Shown: piece by piece, positions 24,500 through 37,553 of the stretch
How the letters are laid out: each line of letters opens with the position of its first letter
How positions within the stretch are numbered: position 1 is the first letter of the stretch
NCBI GenBank assembly: GCA_024529925.1
Contig: JAFEUB010001579.1
Location: 248,001-312,000 of the forward strand
Direction: 5' to 3'
Source: Ophthalmolycus amberensis
Lineage: Eukaryota; Chordata; Actinopteri; Perciformes; Zoarcidae
DNA length: 64,000 bases
Notes under the pieces: model-generated
What the model was told of the DNA's origin: nothing
Databases searched by the model: none
What the model saw: the letters and a program-made list of their open reading frames with translations, nothing else
Translations under genes and position numbers: made by a program

Positions 24500-26893
24500 G
24501 AAGAGCGCTGGTCCTCAGGAAGACGCTCAGGATTGATCAGAGGCCTCAGCCCCTCACTGCCGTCGCACACATGGCATCTTATTATAAATTTAGTAAATGA
24601 AGCTCAGCGGGGAGAACACAGAGTTTAGCATCAGCAGCACACAACTAAACCCGATCAGTCTCACCTTCAAAATGCACCGTAGATGGAGGATGAGGCAGGG
24701 TGAGTCTCCTGCAACGTAGAAATATGAGAAGAGATTTCAATCTAACTCCCTGACTAATAATGTCAGATTTTAGTTTTAATCATAATTCTTAAATCTTTAG
24801 TTATGTTTGACATGCTAAAGGGCTTCACACACCGAGGGCATGATGAATGAGTCACAGGGAATATTTCACATCAAACTATTCATACCGGCAGCAGTACTGG
24901 CAAATTTGGGAAAGTTCCAATACTTTTTCAAAAATGTTTGGAATAGAGTGCACAGGCAGAGGACCAACTCCTGTAAGTTATTGATTTTCCTTTAAATGCT
25001 CGTAGTTACAAACTTCACATGTCCATGTCTAAGTTTGTATGTTATTGTATATGAAAGGTAAGTGTGGAAGTGCATTTTGTTTGCGTTGCATTTGTCGATG
25101 TTTGAAAGGAGTAAAAAAAGTTTGAAATGTGAGTTGTGACAACCTTACACTTCCACATGCATGACGCAGAGCAGAGGATGATCAGCTGTGATATGTTTGG
25201 GTCAAAACAGCCCGAGGCAGTCAAACACAATAATTAAAATGACTTCACATTCTCATTTGACACAACTTCTTATCAAGTAATGACATCTGTGTACAAATTT
25301 TGCTTTTTAGCTCTCCTGAAAGAAAGTCTATTGTTAGTTTAAAAAAAGAAAAAAAGACGTAAATCCAGAAATGAGTAGATGCTACATCAACAAACATTCT
25401 GTTTCAGTGTGCTGCTGGTCTTACAGGAGTAGCAGAATAAACTGCTGCTGACTTGAAGCTGCTTTCCGGATGGAATATACCAGTCTTCTTCTCAGAGTGC
25501 ACTTTGGATTTTCATCTTTTAACTCTGCGACCTCACAAACATCATTCAAACCCACGTCATTGTATTAGTCAAGCGTCTCTCGGAGAAGATGTGTGCTCTC
25601 TGTGAACTCTGATGCTTAATTGCATGACGTTTCTTTATACAGTAATCACATGACAGCTCATTAACCTTCATGTAAATTGGCTGAACAGATCCAGTGGGAG
25701 TGTGTGTGGGTCTGAAATATCATTTTAAATATGAATGAAGTTTATACTGTATGCTGCGAATGTGTGAAGGTAAATACACTGAATGGACCATAACTTTAAT
25801 ACAATATGTCACTCGTAATAACTGTGCATGGCATCATAATGGGTTTATATGTACAGGTGATCTGTCTGCACTACAGAAATATGAGTGAATATTAGTGGAA
25901 ACAACTAGAATAGTTACATGTGATGGAATGATAACCAAAACTAGTTTTGGGTTTTAATATTTCAATATTTCAATATTTCTGGGTAAATCGTATAGGTTCA
26001 ATTAGGAGCTGGAAGAATCTCATGCAAAATATACATGTGATTTTCTTTAACCCTATTCACTGTAGAGTCAGAATGAATGGGATTCATATCTTTAAAGGTC
26101 AGAGGGGTGTGTTGATATATCGTTCATGGCCTGATTTTATTCCTATAAACATGGCACCATTTGTTTTGCTGTTGACAGTATGTTGTGAATTTTAAAAGGA
26201 TAAAAAGAGATATTCAAACGTTTCCTCTGAAAAAACTGTTGTCTCATATATGTCAACAAAATAAGACAGGAATTCATAACCTGGCTCTATGCAACGTTCT
26301 CATATCTGTTCTGGACATTTGTGTAAATTAGCACATTAAGACGCCTCATTTGCATATTTAAAGAGAACATTTCCTAAAACCTTTAATATGAAAATGATTC
26401 TCTTCATGTAGGTAATCATCTGGGGAAGTTTCATGGGGATTTATATTAGTTTATTTTGACCCTATTCAGTGTCAAAACAAAGCTTTCATATATAATATAA
26501 ATTATGAAATATTAGCTCATGCATGGTACATTGTTTACCTGGTCTGATCCTTTCGGGATCGTCCTCCACCGGGTTGCAGCTACAGAGTCTGGGAGGCGTT
26601 CTGTAAGGTGTGCAGTTCTAACCCAAGTAGGTCAAACTATCTGCAAAGAACGCAACTCCACAAACTTTCCATCGTCGACGCTATCGCAGCGAGGGTGGGG
26701 AGGGAGAGAAGAAAAAACAATTCACTTGTCACAAAGTGACACCTTTCTCCTTTTCCAGAGGAGAAGGAGGAGGAGGAGGTGAGGGAGAAAAGAAAGAGGA
26801 AGAAGAAAAAAAAAAAAACTCCAAAGGAGTGTTTCATTGTTCTGAAGTTTCCCTCCCTTCTTGCTTTGCCTATCGTTGCCACTGAAATCAACA
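24497..26893. other. non-coding AT-rich sequence
   Basis: No gene is recognised. Sequence at about 25950-26530 has a degraded-repeat look, with repeated TTTCAATA at 25960-25978 and a CCTCATTTGCATATTTAAAGAG segment near 26345, but I cannot assign a family. A purine-rich GGA/GAA tract lies at 26758-26820. Confidence 0.4.
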
Positions 26894-27260
26894 CTTACCT
26901 TGTAAATGACAACCTGGCAAATTGCCAGACATTAAGGGGACGTGCACAGGGCCTGCAGTGTGTATATGGGTGGAGGGCTTTTGTGTGTGTGTGTGTCGCG
27001 TAGGGGTGGGGGGGGGGCTGTGTAATGCCTGGTCCCAAGGGCAGCAGGCAGGATGCTAAAATAGCTCCTTGCTCGCTCCTGCTCCAGTGCAGGCTGGGAT
27101 TTTTGTTAAAAGGTTCCTGTTTTTTTTTTTTTTCTTTCCATCCCTGCGAAAACCTGTGAAAACGGGAGCAGGTTCCGTCTTCAGGGACCCCATTACGAGG
27201 CATTGTGAAATTATCCGAGCTTGATTAAACCTGCTGAGCTCTCAGACAAAACGATCCCTA
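26894..27260. promoter_or_regulatory. candidate regulatory block with an NFI-like palindrome
   Basis: CTGGC-AAATT-GCCAG at 26914-26928 is a perfect inverted repeat in the TGGC-N5-GCCA layout bound by NFI dimers. It is followed by a GT/G-rich tract (26982-27017) and a dense unique block (27020-27260) containing GCTTGATTAAACC. No transcript features are visible. Enhancer function is an inference. Confidence 0.35.
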
Positions 27261-30200
27261 TAATCACAGCTGGAGAGACAAAAAGCTAAATCCCGTACGG
27301 AATAATAAGAGCGCTCTCCTTGCATTTTTTTTGTTTTTGATTTGAATAAAAAGGGGGACGGTTCACGTCCGTAGTGCAGAATTTTGGCGGAATTATACAG
27401 AATGTGAAAATGACAAAATAGCCATAGCCAAAGCCAACTGCACCTCTTCAGAATTTCCACACATCTCACAGCGTAGCAGTAACACCAATACAAGCAAAGG
27501 AGAATCTCACGCCTGTAACAGTGTGAGATTCAGATGCAGGCTTTAACCCGAGGAAACTCTGGGACTCCTCTGATGCTTTTCCTGTTCCACAGACAGTATA
27601 CGGGAAGCTTCCAGATTGCAGCGGAGAGAATAATCACTGCCGGAGCAAATTCATCTGTTTTGCGATAACGGTACATTTCAGAGAAGTTGTCCGACACCTC
27701 GGCTCTGAAATGTTCTCTTATACACTGATAACTGCAGCACTATGGCCATTTGTCTGTGTGCTCTAAAATCTTTTCCCTATATGTATGGAAATGTGCAGAA
27801 GGCCCATGCACATCCAGGAATGCCCGAACAGAGGAATATGAGAATGAAGGTGAGCATAAAGATACTGCAGTGCATTGGCTCTGTTGTCATATGTATGTAC
27901 AGAGGAGCTCTCCTGTGTTAAACTGGTTTTTAAAGCCAAATAGCTAATCTAGTTAGCATACGGTTAGTCAGGGAATTAGCATGCTATTCAAGATCTAGGC
28001 TGTTTAGCGTACACATGGTATCGGCATTCAGCAAACACAACACAACCTGCTCATGTGTTGGGAGCAGCGACTCAATATATGCACAAAGGCAGTGGCTTCA
28101 AACAGTGACAACACATCCAATTCAACAAAGCATAGGAATGCTTCCTTTTGACTGCAGACGGACCACAGAGCTGTGATCATGGTTTGTCATGAGTTCATGT
28201 CCCAAGAATGCACAAATCTAAAATCACATTTAAAAGCGAATTCTTAAAGCAAATTGATATATTTTTTTTCTTTATCCTGACGATGATTCAAATGACTCAA
28301 ATGAGTCTTTTGTCACCACAAACATACACAAATTACGATAAAATAACTGGCAGATGTGGTCGCTAGAATTTCAGCATAACAAATATGTTATGAACTTTTT
28401 CTACTGTTACGATCAAAGGATATTAACACGGTTTATTCAAAGGTGAAGGTTGGGGCTTGATTCCATATTTTAATGTGTAATTAAAGGTTTTTACAATAGA
28501 AAAAAAAACGCTGCCTTGCGGTTTTTCATATATGAAGCATTTTATCTTTCAGCTCATTGTTCAACCTAACTGGTCCAGTTTCACCACTCTCATCAAAAAG
28601 ATTTGTAGCTACAGCCACGGCCCTCAAGCAAACCCCCCCCCCCCCAAAAAAACAAAAAAACGACAAGTGACAAACAGTTGACTAGTAACGTCCAACCATA
28701 TTCATGCAGGTTTGCCGCACAGCCATTATAAACCGGCACTACTGACTCACTCAATTATCATGCCACAGCTCCTCCACCACCCGACTTAATGCGTGCGTGT
28801 TGAAGCCTTCAGTTTAGTTCACTTAACTGAGATCTAATGTGATGAACTCACCTAGCAGAAGTTTTGTTGCTGCTAGGAATCTTCTAGAGCTCCCTGAAAG
28901 AGAGGTATATATATAACCATTATTTCCTCCAAATCTAGCTGTGCACCAGACAAATAAAGACAAAAACATTCGAGGAACATCTTCTGGGATCCGACAGCAA
29001 CGTCACACAAAACAAGTGCTTCTGGTGGATCGGTTGCAATCAATGTCCACAACCAAGGGGGATGAATTCCCCTTGATTATAGTGGCTAAATGATTACAGC
29101 AAAGAGCAATGTGTGTTATATCACCTTTTGCCTTCATCGAATTAGACTTGGACTCAATTTCATGAGAGTGATTTGCCTCTCTTCCAAAAGGGACAGAACT
29201 GAAGACGCCCTTTGGTGAGAGGCAACATGTCTGAAAGAAATCTACAGCAAGTCATGCTGCATTGTGCTCCAAAGGAACTTGGTGGTACTAAGTATCATCC
29301 AAACAGGCATGGAGGTGAACATGGTAAAGCAGCTGTGTGGGCATGCTTGTTGGCTTGATGGTCTCAGAGGTGTGAGGGTTTCAGATGCTGTAGGACGATC
29401 TAATAAGCACTTCACTAGCTTAGGCCCCCACCTCGGCCAGAGCGAGCCTTCGTCGGTTGCTTGGAGTGTTTGAGGAATGGTTGATGGAGATTTGGCCTGG
29501 TGCGGTTTGGGGGAGGCTTAGCTGCGGATCCACTGCGGCTCCCGGGCCTTGCAGACCCCCGATCTCCATGGGATAAGAGCATGATGACTATGGGGGGAGA
29601 TAACCATTAACTAGAGGGAGGGAGGGTGGGGTGCAGAAACTCGAGTGTGCCGAGGCTTGGAGTGGGTAGGTATTTATAGGAGCGTGGCCGGAAGTGGGCG
29701 AGTGGCTGAGGTGTGGTCCTGCTCCTGAACTTCAGCTAAGTTTATCTCCAATTAGTTTGAAGCCTACGCTTTTAGCACTTCTCGAGACTTTGCTTACATT
29801 CTGCATTTAAATGATTTTGATCCTATTCGGTTGAACTCGGTCCTGTAATGTGTTCCCCCTTACAAGATTGTGTCACATTCTGATTCACTGACATTAAGGA
29901 GAGAAGGGTGGCATTTGCGAGAAGTTATCCCTCGCAGGATTCCAACACGGGATAGACTGGCTACATGGCAGCCCGACAAGCCACCAGCCGGGAGAGCATA
30001 CCAATCGATTTCTAATGAAAATACATAAATAAAACATGTAAATTTCTCAGCCAGCTTCTCTTGTCAGTTCCGCAGAGCTAAGTCTCGATCAAGAAACCCC
30101 CGACTCGTCCTCCGTCAGCGGTCTCCAAAGGGCCGGGGCTCTCCCTCCCCACTGCATCGCTCTGCATTCATTTCCATTCGGCCCCCTTTTGCTTTAAAAA

Positions 30201-31149
30201 TGCCTACAATTGTGGCCTCTTTTGCATGTGGCCCCTATCTACCGCCGCCACCACCTCCTCCCCCCCCCTCCCCGGGACGGGGAGACGCTGCTGTCCATGT
30301 GCTTATTCAGAGAGAAATGGCCTTTTGTCTCTGCTGCTCCCCGTCACAGAAGGTCACGCAGGCTTACCCCTGCCGAATAAAGCCTCGACCATTGTTATAA
30401 TTTGCATTGATGCATAGAGGGGAGAGATAGGGGTGGCAGAGGGTGAGGGTGCATATGTATGTGTGCGTATGAGTGGTGGTGGTGTTGGAGGGGGTCGGTG
30501 TACCACGAGGCAAGGCGGGAAGAGGTTATGCAGAGCGAGGGCGTCTTTTCATGGAAATGTGAGCAATGGACGGACGCCGTATTTTTTTTTGCCCCCTCCG
30601 CGAAAGCCCCCCCCCCCCTCACACACACCAACACACACACATCACCCCCCCAAGGTCAGTGTCAAGGAGAGAGCAGGGCCAATTAGTATGCAGATCAGGG
30701 GTGTGATGTCGTTTAAGGGTATTGCTCTGATGCAATCACATTAGTTAGGCCAGGGAAGAATTCCCCGTCTGACCTCAATCATACGAGGGGGCTGCGGGAG
30801 GAAGTGATGGGAGAACGAGAGGGAGAGAGAGCAAGAGAGAGAGAGAGAGAGCGACCTGGATCACCTGCAGCCAGTAGCTCTCTATCACCATCTCACCTTG
30901 TCTCTTATTTCATTTTTGATGTGACTGACAGGAAATGGAGGGTTCAATGGAAATATTCAGTTCACTCCACATGTTGATGCTAGTTTTAACACATGAAGAG
31001 TAATGTTTATAACTGGTTATTTGTTGTGGTTTGTTTTGAGGCAGTACATTCTAATTTTTTGTAAAGTTTGCATTGACATTACTTTTCTTTGGATCTCAAA
31101 AGAATGCTATTAACCATTGGAAGAGCTCAAAGCAAATACACTTCTTCGC
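27261..31149. other. non-coding sequence, mixed unique and low-complexity
   Basis: No gene is recognised. It contains a C13 run (28633-28645) and C/CA runs (30607-30640). A GA-rich tract lies at 30820-30852, and TAGC-rich sequence at 27940-28000 resembles old fish repeats. 29010-29750 has no simple repeats and could hide an old transposon, but I cannot assign one. The block 30030-30240 is dense and non-repetitive. Confidence 0.4.
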
Positions 31150-31470
31150 TTTCTGAGAGTGAGATTCGGAGACTGATATGTGCTAAGTGTACAGAGCTGG
31201 ACATGGACAGCACAGAGACTGGAAACAGCGGGAACAGCTAGCTTCTCGTATTGTCTGTGTGAATATACCTGTATTTACCCTCATGCGCTTAAACAGAGCG
31301 TTTCCGACAGTCTCTATAAGTCCCCGTCTGTTCTGATTGGTCAGCGGTTTTTGGTCTTCCGCGTCGGAGCTGTCGGCGTCTTCACAGCGTCATTCAGCGA
31401 GGGACTTTCTGAATTCTGGCAGCGTGGTGAGCATCTTTATACGTTCACAGAATCTAAATAGCATCTAGAC
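31150..31470. repeat. possible dispersed repeat
   Basis: A segment with CCCCGTCTGTTCTGATTGGTCAG at about 31322-31344 and TTCACAGCGTCATTCAGCGAG at 31381-31401 resembles a repeat that I associate with teleost introns. It carries an open frame of 93 codons (31180-31461) with no protein match. The boundaries are guesses. Confidence 0.3.
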
Positions 31471-31754
31471 CTGCTTTATGATACTAAACAGACATGGACG
31501 TCTCTTCAACAGTGGGAATCACAACAATATTTTACATTTTGGAAAAACTTGCATTTAACTTTTGAAACTCTGACCATTGGGTTATTGGGTTAAAGATGAC
31601 ATTGCACTTACCAAATTTATTGTTGAATTTATTATTGTTGCCACACGCTGGTCAAAGTTAAACCAGGCGGCTCTGTAAACTGCGATGACACACAACACAC
31701 ACTTTGGGTCATTATTTTGCTGTTAGCTTATATTTTCTCTTCCCGATATCTTTG

Positions 31755-31900
31755 ATTTCCAGTGGTCATGAGTCTCATACCTTTCCACTCTTTACATTTG
31801 TACGGCCTCATATCGGCTTGTCAGTCGTCTGCAAAGCACTTTCAATTGCACTGGCCTGTACGCAAGGTGCTGTAGAAAAACATTTTGACTGATTGATTGA
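31755..31900 (+). mobile_element. L2-like LINE (or LINE-mobilised SINE) 3' tail
   Basis: TCTGCAAAGCACTTTCAATTG...AAGGTGCTGTAGAAAAAC ending in TGATTGATTGA (to 31900) matches the 3'-end pattern of fish L2-clade elements (GTAAAGCACTTTG...AAAGGTGCTATATAAA with a short tandem tail). Only the tail is present. No reverse-transcriptase sequence lies upstream. Confidence 0.5.
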
Positions 31901-32544
31901 ACCTGTCTGAGAGTCTGACTGTTGTGTTTCTTGCCCTGTCAAGCTTATTTTTAGCAGTCACCATGTCGCCCGACCACATCAGTTATTGTAGTGAGTACTG
32001 TTGGAAGTGAGAGAACAGATGGCCAGACACGGGTTGTAACAAAGTAGAGTTTCCTGAGATTCATATTGAACTACTCATCCAACACAAATAGGTACAAGTC
32101 CCACAATGTTGGTCTTCTTGAGTATATTATTCAAAGTGCTTAACAAATATAAAAATTGATTTGTGCTTCCATCTTCTATCCCATCCAAATGTTTCTGTTG
32201 CCACCTGGACGGGCTCTTGGTTCTCCTCTACAGCAGTAGGCCTCAGAGGGATGGATGTGATTTGGCCCCTCCACCAACACCCCTCTCTCCCTTGCTTTTT
32301 TTGAGAAATCTATGTCTGGGTTGTAAATTTCTTCCAATTCTTCCTCTTTCACTCCCTCTATCTTTCTCCCCTCTTGTCTGAATTAATGAGATGGGGTTTG
32401 ATCAGGGCAGCCAAGTGTTCAGTGGGAAATCTCACAGCCCGCCTTGTGTCCCGTAATAGAATTTGCATCTAATGCATACATAAATCAAACATCTTTCTGG
32501 ACATTTTCATATGCATAATGTCATTTCATCCCGTTTCTTTCCAA
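31901..32544. other. non-coding sequence
   Basis: No gene. The stretch 32380-32530 (with CTGAATTAATGAG, AATTTGCATCTAATGCAT and ATATGCATAATG) is non-repetitive with POU/homeodomain-type motifs and may be part of a regulatory element. Confidence 0.35.
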
Positions 32545-32600
32545 GTGGGGTGGGGGTGGGGGAGGGGGAGGGGGAGGGGGAGGGGGAGGGGAAAGGGGGG
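32545..32600. repeat. (GGGGGA)n hexamer array, G-quadruplex-prone
   Basis: About five GGGGGA units at 32561-32590 in a G-rich context (32545-32600) give many adjacent G tracts, ideal for intrastrand quadruplexes on the plus strand. Confidence 0.95.
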
Positions 32601-33055
32601 TTATATGTAGGTGACAGTGGGGGGATTGTAGTTGGTGCAGAGAGGTTATTTTGTTTTTATGTTTCTCTCAGTCTCTCACTTTTTTTACTTTTTCTTAATG
32701 CTTTCAATTTATTTTGCTGACTGCGTAGCCGGCGTGTGAAGCCATGCATCGGAGATCTTTGGGGTTTTGGTTGTCAGATAGTTTTATTGAGATAAAAAAA
32801 AGAAAGAATACATGTGGATATGTGTGTATGCGCACACGCCTCCATCTGTGAGTGTGTGTGTTGTGAGTGTGTGTGTGTGTGTCTGAGGCATGTTGATGGC
32901 TGTTCAGAAGCAGTAGTGGAGGCTGCTTCATCACATCTCTACCTTATTCTTGGGGGCTTTGTTATGTAAATTCGGGAGAAAAACTAGCAGATTCAAAGTG
33001 CTTTCTCTTCACAAGGAGGTGGGAGATGAAAAAAAGCAGGAGATAAAAAAAGCAA
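32601..33055. other. non-coding sequence with a (GT)n tract
   Basis: Interrupted GT runs lie at about 32850-32882, with A-rich tracts around 32790-32810 and 33028-33056. No gene is visible. Confidence 0.45.
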
Positions 33056-33345
33056 GTGACAAGGTGTCTTGATTGTCCTTAGTGCTTTGCTACTCCTGCG
33101 TTAACAAGGCTTGATATTGTAGAAATTCCATTTGCAACCGTCTCAATTTGCATTCCTCGGACACTTCGACTCTTCTCTCTTCCACCGGCGAGGAGAGTAA
33201 ACACGTTTGAATGTAGGACAATTAAATCTACCGGACTAAATGTGCCTGCATTGTGCTGTGTACGGTCGAGTGTCGAATGTGTATGATAATGATAATTGAC
33301 AACGATATTTGAAAATTTCCCCACACCCACAAACAGTAGCTCAGA
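33056..33345. promoter_or_regulatory. candidate conserved non-coding block
   Basis: Non-repetitive sequence with GACAATTAAATC at 33217, GATAATGATAATTGACAACG near 33284-33303 and paired ATTTGC segments near 33128 and 33147. No coding signal is present and conservation is untested. Confidence 0.25.
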
Positions 33346-35385
33346 CCGCTACATTCGATTTATACAAGACAGCACATCACCTGATGTTATATCTACTTCA
33401 CTCCTACACTCAGTACATCACTCATTCCGCGCTGATCCTTGGTTTCTCGCTGAAGTAATTAAAGGTACTTAAATATGAATGCTTTTATGGGGTCCAGTGA
33501 GACCAATGCGTACTGTACACATGCACATGTATGCAAATGCATGGGTACTCACGCCACTCGCTGTTGGATGAAAACCTCATGGCAATGTGGTTACCACGAA
33601 CATACACACTTCAGTTTATTTTGACTCGATCCAACATACACCATCCTGTTACCACAAATACCAACTAGAGCACCAAATTAGTATTGATCCGCCGCTGAAA
33701 ATAGTCCTTCAACAAATCCGCTATTTCCTCGTTTGTTTGATAAAAACTACAGTCAAAAGCTATATAGTTGTTGAATGTTTTTTTAAAGATTTCAGTTTTC
33801 AGTGGGAACCAGTGGCCTTGGTGCTGAGAGCCACAGACAGGACATCAGAAAGCATTGAGAAGTGGACGAAGAAATTGTTGGTTTTAGCTCTTCATGGGAA
33901 TTGTTGAACAAAAAAAAACTGAAAAAAAAGTATGACTCCAGACTTACGTTAAACTTCAGCTAAATTTAAATCAAGATGAGCAAATGAACACCTCTTTATG
34001 ACTAAATTAGAATTACCGCCTGGTGGTTCTATGCCTTCATCAATGAGTGAAGTTGCAGTTTACATCCATGACCGTCCACAGTGTCATCACTTCATCATTT
34101 TATCCTATTAGACAATTTTTTTAAATAATGAAGCATTTCACTGCAGTTTATAATGAATAAAATGTTCTTGATACAAAGACAATAGAAGGTAATGAAAATA
34201 TTGTTTTTGATCATTGAAAACACAGGACTTTCACTCAGGTGACCACTGTTCATGTCTTGTCTGAAACCAAAAGTAAACAATGACTTTTCGTAAATTACGT
34301 AACTTTGGTACACTCGTTACTTAATGTTACGGGGTTAAGAGGGGTGATGTAAGAAAGTCGGCTTAGTGAATTCATTATTTTATTTTCCATAACTACTTAT
34401 GCATTGATGACGTCGTTCTAAACAAACCATGATCTATTTTGTTGCCTGAAGCCATCCAAATGCTTCAAAACATTGAATTGTACATTTCATTCAACGTATC
34501 CAAGGTTTGCAGTAACAAACAATGCCAACATTCCTTCTGCCTACTGGGTTGTGCCTATAGCAGTTATTTGTGTGTTTATCTGCACTTGTTGTCTTTCTTC
34601 AACTTTGTGTGGCCTTGTTTTGGCTTCATGTCATATGTGACACCTTACAACAGACATCCACTGTAGCTGGCTGAAAACTTTCCAAAGCATATACATGCCA
34701 TGTATGAAGTTGTTGCTCTGAGACATGTTATAGTCCGTCAGGATGCCAGTGAAACAGCAGGCAGTCAGCTGTGGTTGTGTGTGCTTGATGTGTCACATGC
34801 TGCAGGATCTTCGTGCTGACCTCGACATGGCCCGCCTCCCTGCTCTCTAATGTAATGTGACGAGGATGTGTCCACTCCCATAAATAATGAGGAGAGCTGG
34901 AAGCACCATCTCTGTGTTTACATGGCGATTAGGTGTCGCCTCCCTTTCGGTTTGATATTAATTCAAATGTAATGTGTTTTCATTTATTTTGCTCATTTGA
35001 GAGGCTGCCACACATAGTAAACAGGAAGTCATGAGCTGAGAGATGCAGCCTCACTGAATGTGTATTAACAGAGAGGGAATGTTTCAGTTTACACAACAAC
35101 ATTGTTTTTTTAAACATGTATTACATTATAAGGGATTTTATCAAGTAGCCTCGTCAGCTATGTGTGTATATTCATATATGTGGGTACTTATGTGTGTTTG
35201 CATGTGTCTATATACACTCAGTGGTCACTTTATTAGAAAGAGTGTAATGTTCAGCTGTTGCCAGTTTGCTCGTTGACACGTCAGCTAAATGTTAACTAAC
35301 TCAACTACATGTCTATGAACAATTTCAAAAGCCTAAGATATTCAGTTTACCAGCAATGATCCTGATATTTGAGTAGCTGGAACTA
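33346..35385. other. non-coding AT-rich sequence
   Basis: No gene or clear repeat. The 106-codon open frame at 33587-33907 has no recognisable domain. Confidence 0.45.
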
Positions 35386-36006
35386 AATGGATGAATGGTT
35401 GGATGGATGAATGGATGAATGGTTGGATGAAAAGCTGAATGATGGATGAATGGTTGGATGGATGGATGAATGGATGGATGAATGGTTGGATGGATGAATG
35501 GATGAATGGATGATGAATGGTTGGATGGATGGATGGATGAATGGATGGATGAATGGTTGGATGGATGGATGAATGGATGAATGGATGATGCATGGTTGGA
35601 TGGATGGATGGATGAATGGATGGATGGATGGATGATGAATGGTTGGATGGATGGATGGATGAATGGTTGGATGGATGGATGAAGAATGGTTGGATGGATG
35701 AATGGTTGGATGGATGGATGAAGAATGGTTGGATGGATGAATGGATGAATGGATGATGAATGGTTGGATGGATGGATGGATGGATGGATGAATGGATGAA
35801 TGGATGATGAATGGTTGGATGGATGGATGGATGGATGAATGGTTGGATGAATGGATGATGAATGGTTGGATGGATGAATGGTTGGATGGATGGATGGATG
35901 AAGAATGGTTGAATGGATGAATGGATGATGAATGGTTGGATGGATGGATGGATGGATGAATGGATGGATGAATGGATGATGAATGGTTGGATGGATGGAT
36001 GGATGG
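35386..36006. repeat. (ATGG/ATGA)n tetranucleotide array, about 620 bp
   Basis: Continuous array of GGAT, GAAT and GATG units broken roughly 20 times by GGTTGG variants, with a recurring super-unit of the form GAATGGTTGGATGGATGGATG. The mixture of unit types and the repeated super-unit imply repeated block duplication as well as slippage. The reverse strand has a frame encoding IHPSIHP-type repeats, which is a by-product. Confidence 0.97.
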
Positions 36007-36675
36007 ACAGATGTAAGAAAAGACTGAAGTTATGAGTCCTGCCCTATATACTTATATAGTTCTAACCATATTACATAGCGCACTATTCAAACAAATTGAA
36101 TTTAGAATTCAAATCTCAACATTCTGAATGAAGCTATTAGGTACAGCCCTGTAATTGTCTCATATTGACTAATGTCCTATTATGTTTATCCATTGAGGTA
36201 CTGAATTAATGTTGCTGTGGCATATTGTGACGGGAGGGAAGGTCCAGGTAAATAGTCCTTGGCTGGTGGACCCTCTGCCGTCGCCGTCTCCCAATCCTCT
36301 GGCCTATCAACTACTCCATTTGACTGCATATGAGCAAAGGCACCAAAAAGCTATTTAACTGAGGTGGAGGAGCACTGCTGCAGCCCTGTGTGTGTAACAA
36401 GCAGAGTGTATGGCACATTGTGAACCTCTCTGAATAATGTGCCCTTAAATAGCTGGAAAATACTGCACCATTGACTTTAGACCCGGATTGTGTTGGTCAA
36501 TGGTTCAACAGCTTTCTGCTGTCTCATTTTAAGACCAACCATGGGCACACAGATGGGTAGAAGTACATTTGCTGCTATCAACGAGGGCATTGGACGGGAA
36601 GATGACAGCTGCGCTGGTTTGAAACTAGCGATGGCAGTTGTGCTGCGCTTTGCGCCGGGTGTATGATCGGGCCTT
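36007..36675. other. non-coding sequence
   Basis: No gene or clear repeat. Confidence 0.45.
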
Positions 36676-36915
36676 AGGGTCTACAGCCATACACAGCGCC
36701 GAGAGGCTGTACTTCGGCACATCAGTGCTTGAGCTAGATGTTAACAGTCACAGGCTAATGATAACATGATGATGTTAGCATGCTGATGTTGAGCAGGAAT
36801 AATGTTCACCATGTTCATCATGCTAACATTTGGTTATTAGCTCTAAGTACAAAGCACAGCTGAGGTTGATAGTAATTCATTAGTATTATGTCATTAATAC
36901 CAAAGTTTCACTTAG
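36676..36915. repeat. 'GCTAACATG'-type percomorph dispersed repeat
   Basis: Successive modules GTCTACAGCC, GGCTGTACTTCGGCAC, AGTGCTTGAGCTAGATG, GATGTTAGCATGCTGATGTT, ATAATGTTCACCATGTTCA and GTACAAAGCACAGCTGAGG match the order I know for a very abundant fish repeat. A partial second copy in reverse orientation lies at 43570-43680. No coding capacity, class unknown. Confidence 0.65.
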
Positions 36916-37497
36916 GCTGTAAGATGTCTTTTTTTCGCTTTTATTAATATCTTTGGAGGGCAAACATAACCACCATCTAACTGTGTTTCTAGTTCCATAT
37001 TTTAAACAATCAATTCACAACAAGGAAATATCCGGTAAAAAAACTTAACCAGACAGTATATCACATCACACTCATATTCATGTCCTTTATAACTGTTAAA
37101 CAAGTAAAATAAAGATTAAAATAGTCCAATAATGACATCATGAACCAGTAAATCCCAAGAGATAATAACACATTCTGTCCAATAAAAAGTTGGTACGGTC
37201 CACCAAAACTTGCATGGTGTTTAAATGTAGATGTTAACACACCACACATTTCTTTTAATACTCCAAATGGTTATATAAGACCATACTGTACACAACCCAG
37301 GATGTGACAATGGCCTGAAACATGAAACATGAAACATGGCCTGAATGCATTTCAAACTAAAAGATGTTGTATCCACTGATCACTTTTCTATACCTGATTA
37401 CCACCAGAAGTAGAAGTTACTCATAGTAACAGGTTGTATAAACCTCCACATCCCCTAGAATTGCATGTGTCCACACTATGTCCCTGGATACATATAT

Positions 37498-37553
<56 letters not shown>

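Noticed and set aside
35386..36006. CRISPR-like alternation of repeat and variable units
   Set aside because: There are no unique spacers. Every unit is a GGAT/GAAT variant, so this is a simple tandem array in a vertebrate genome.
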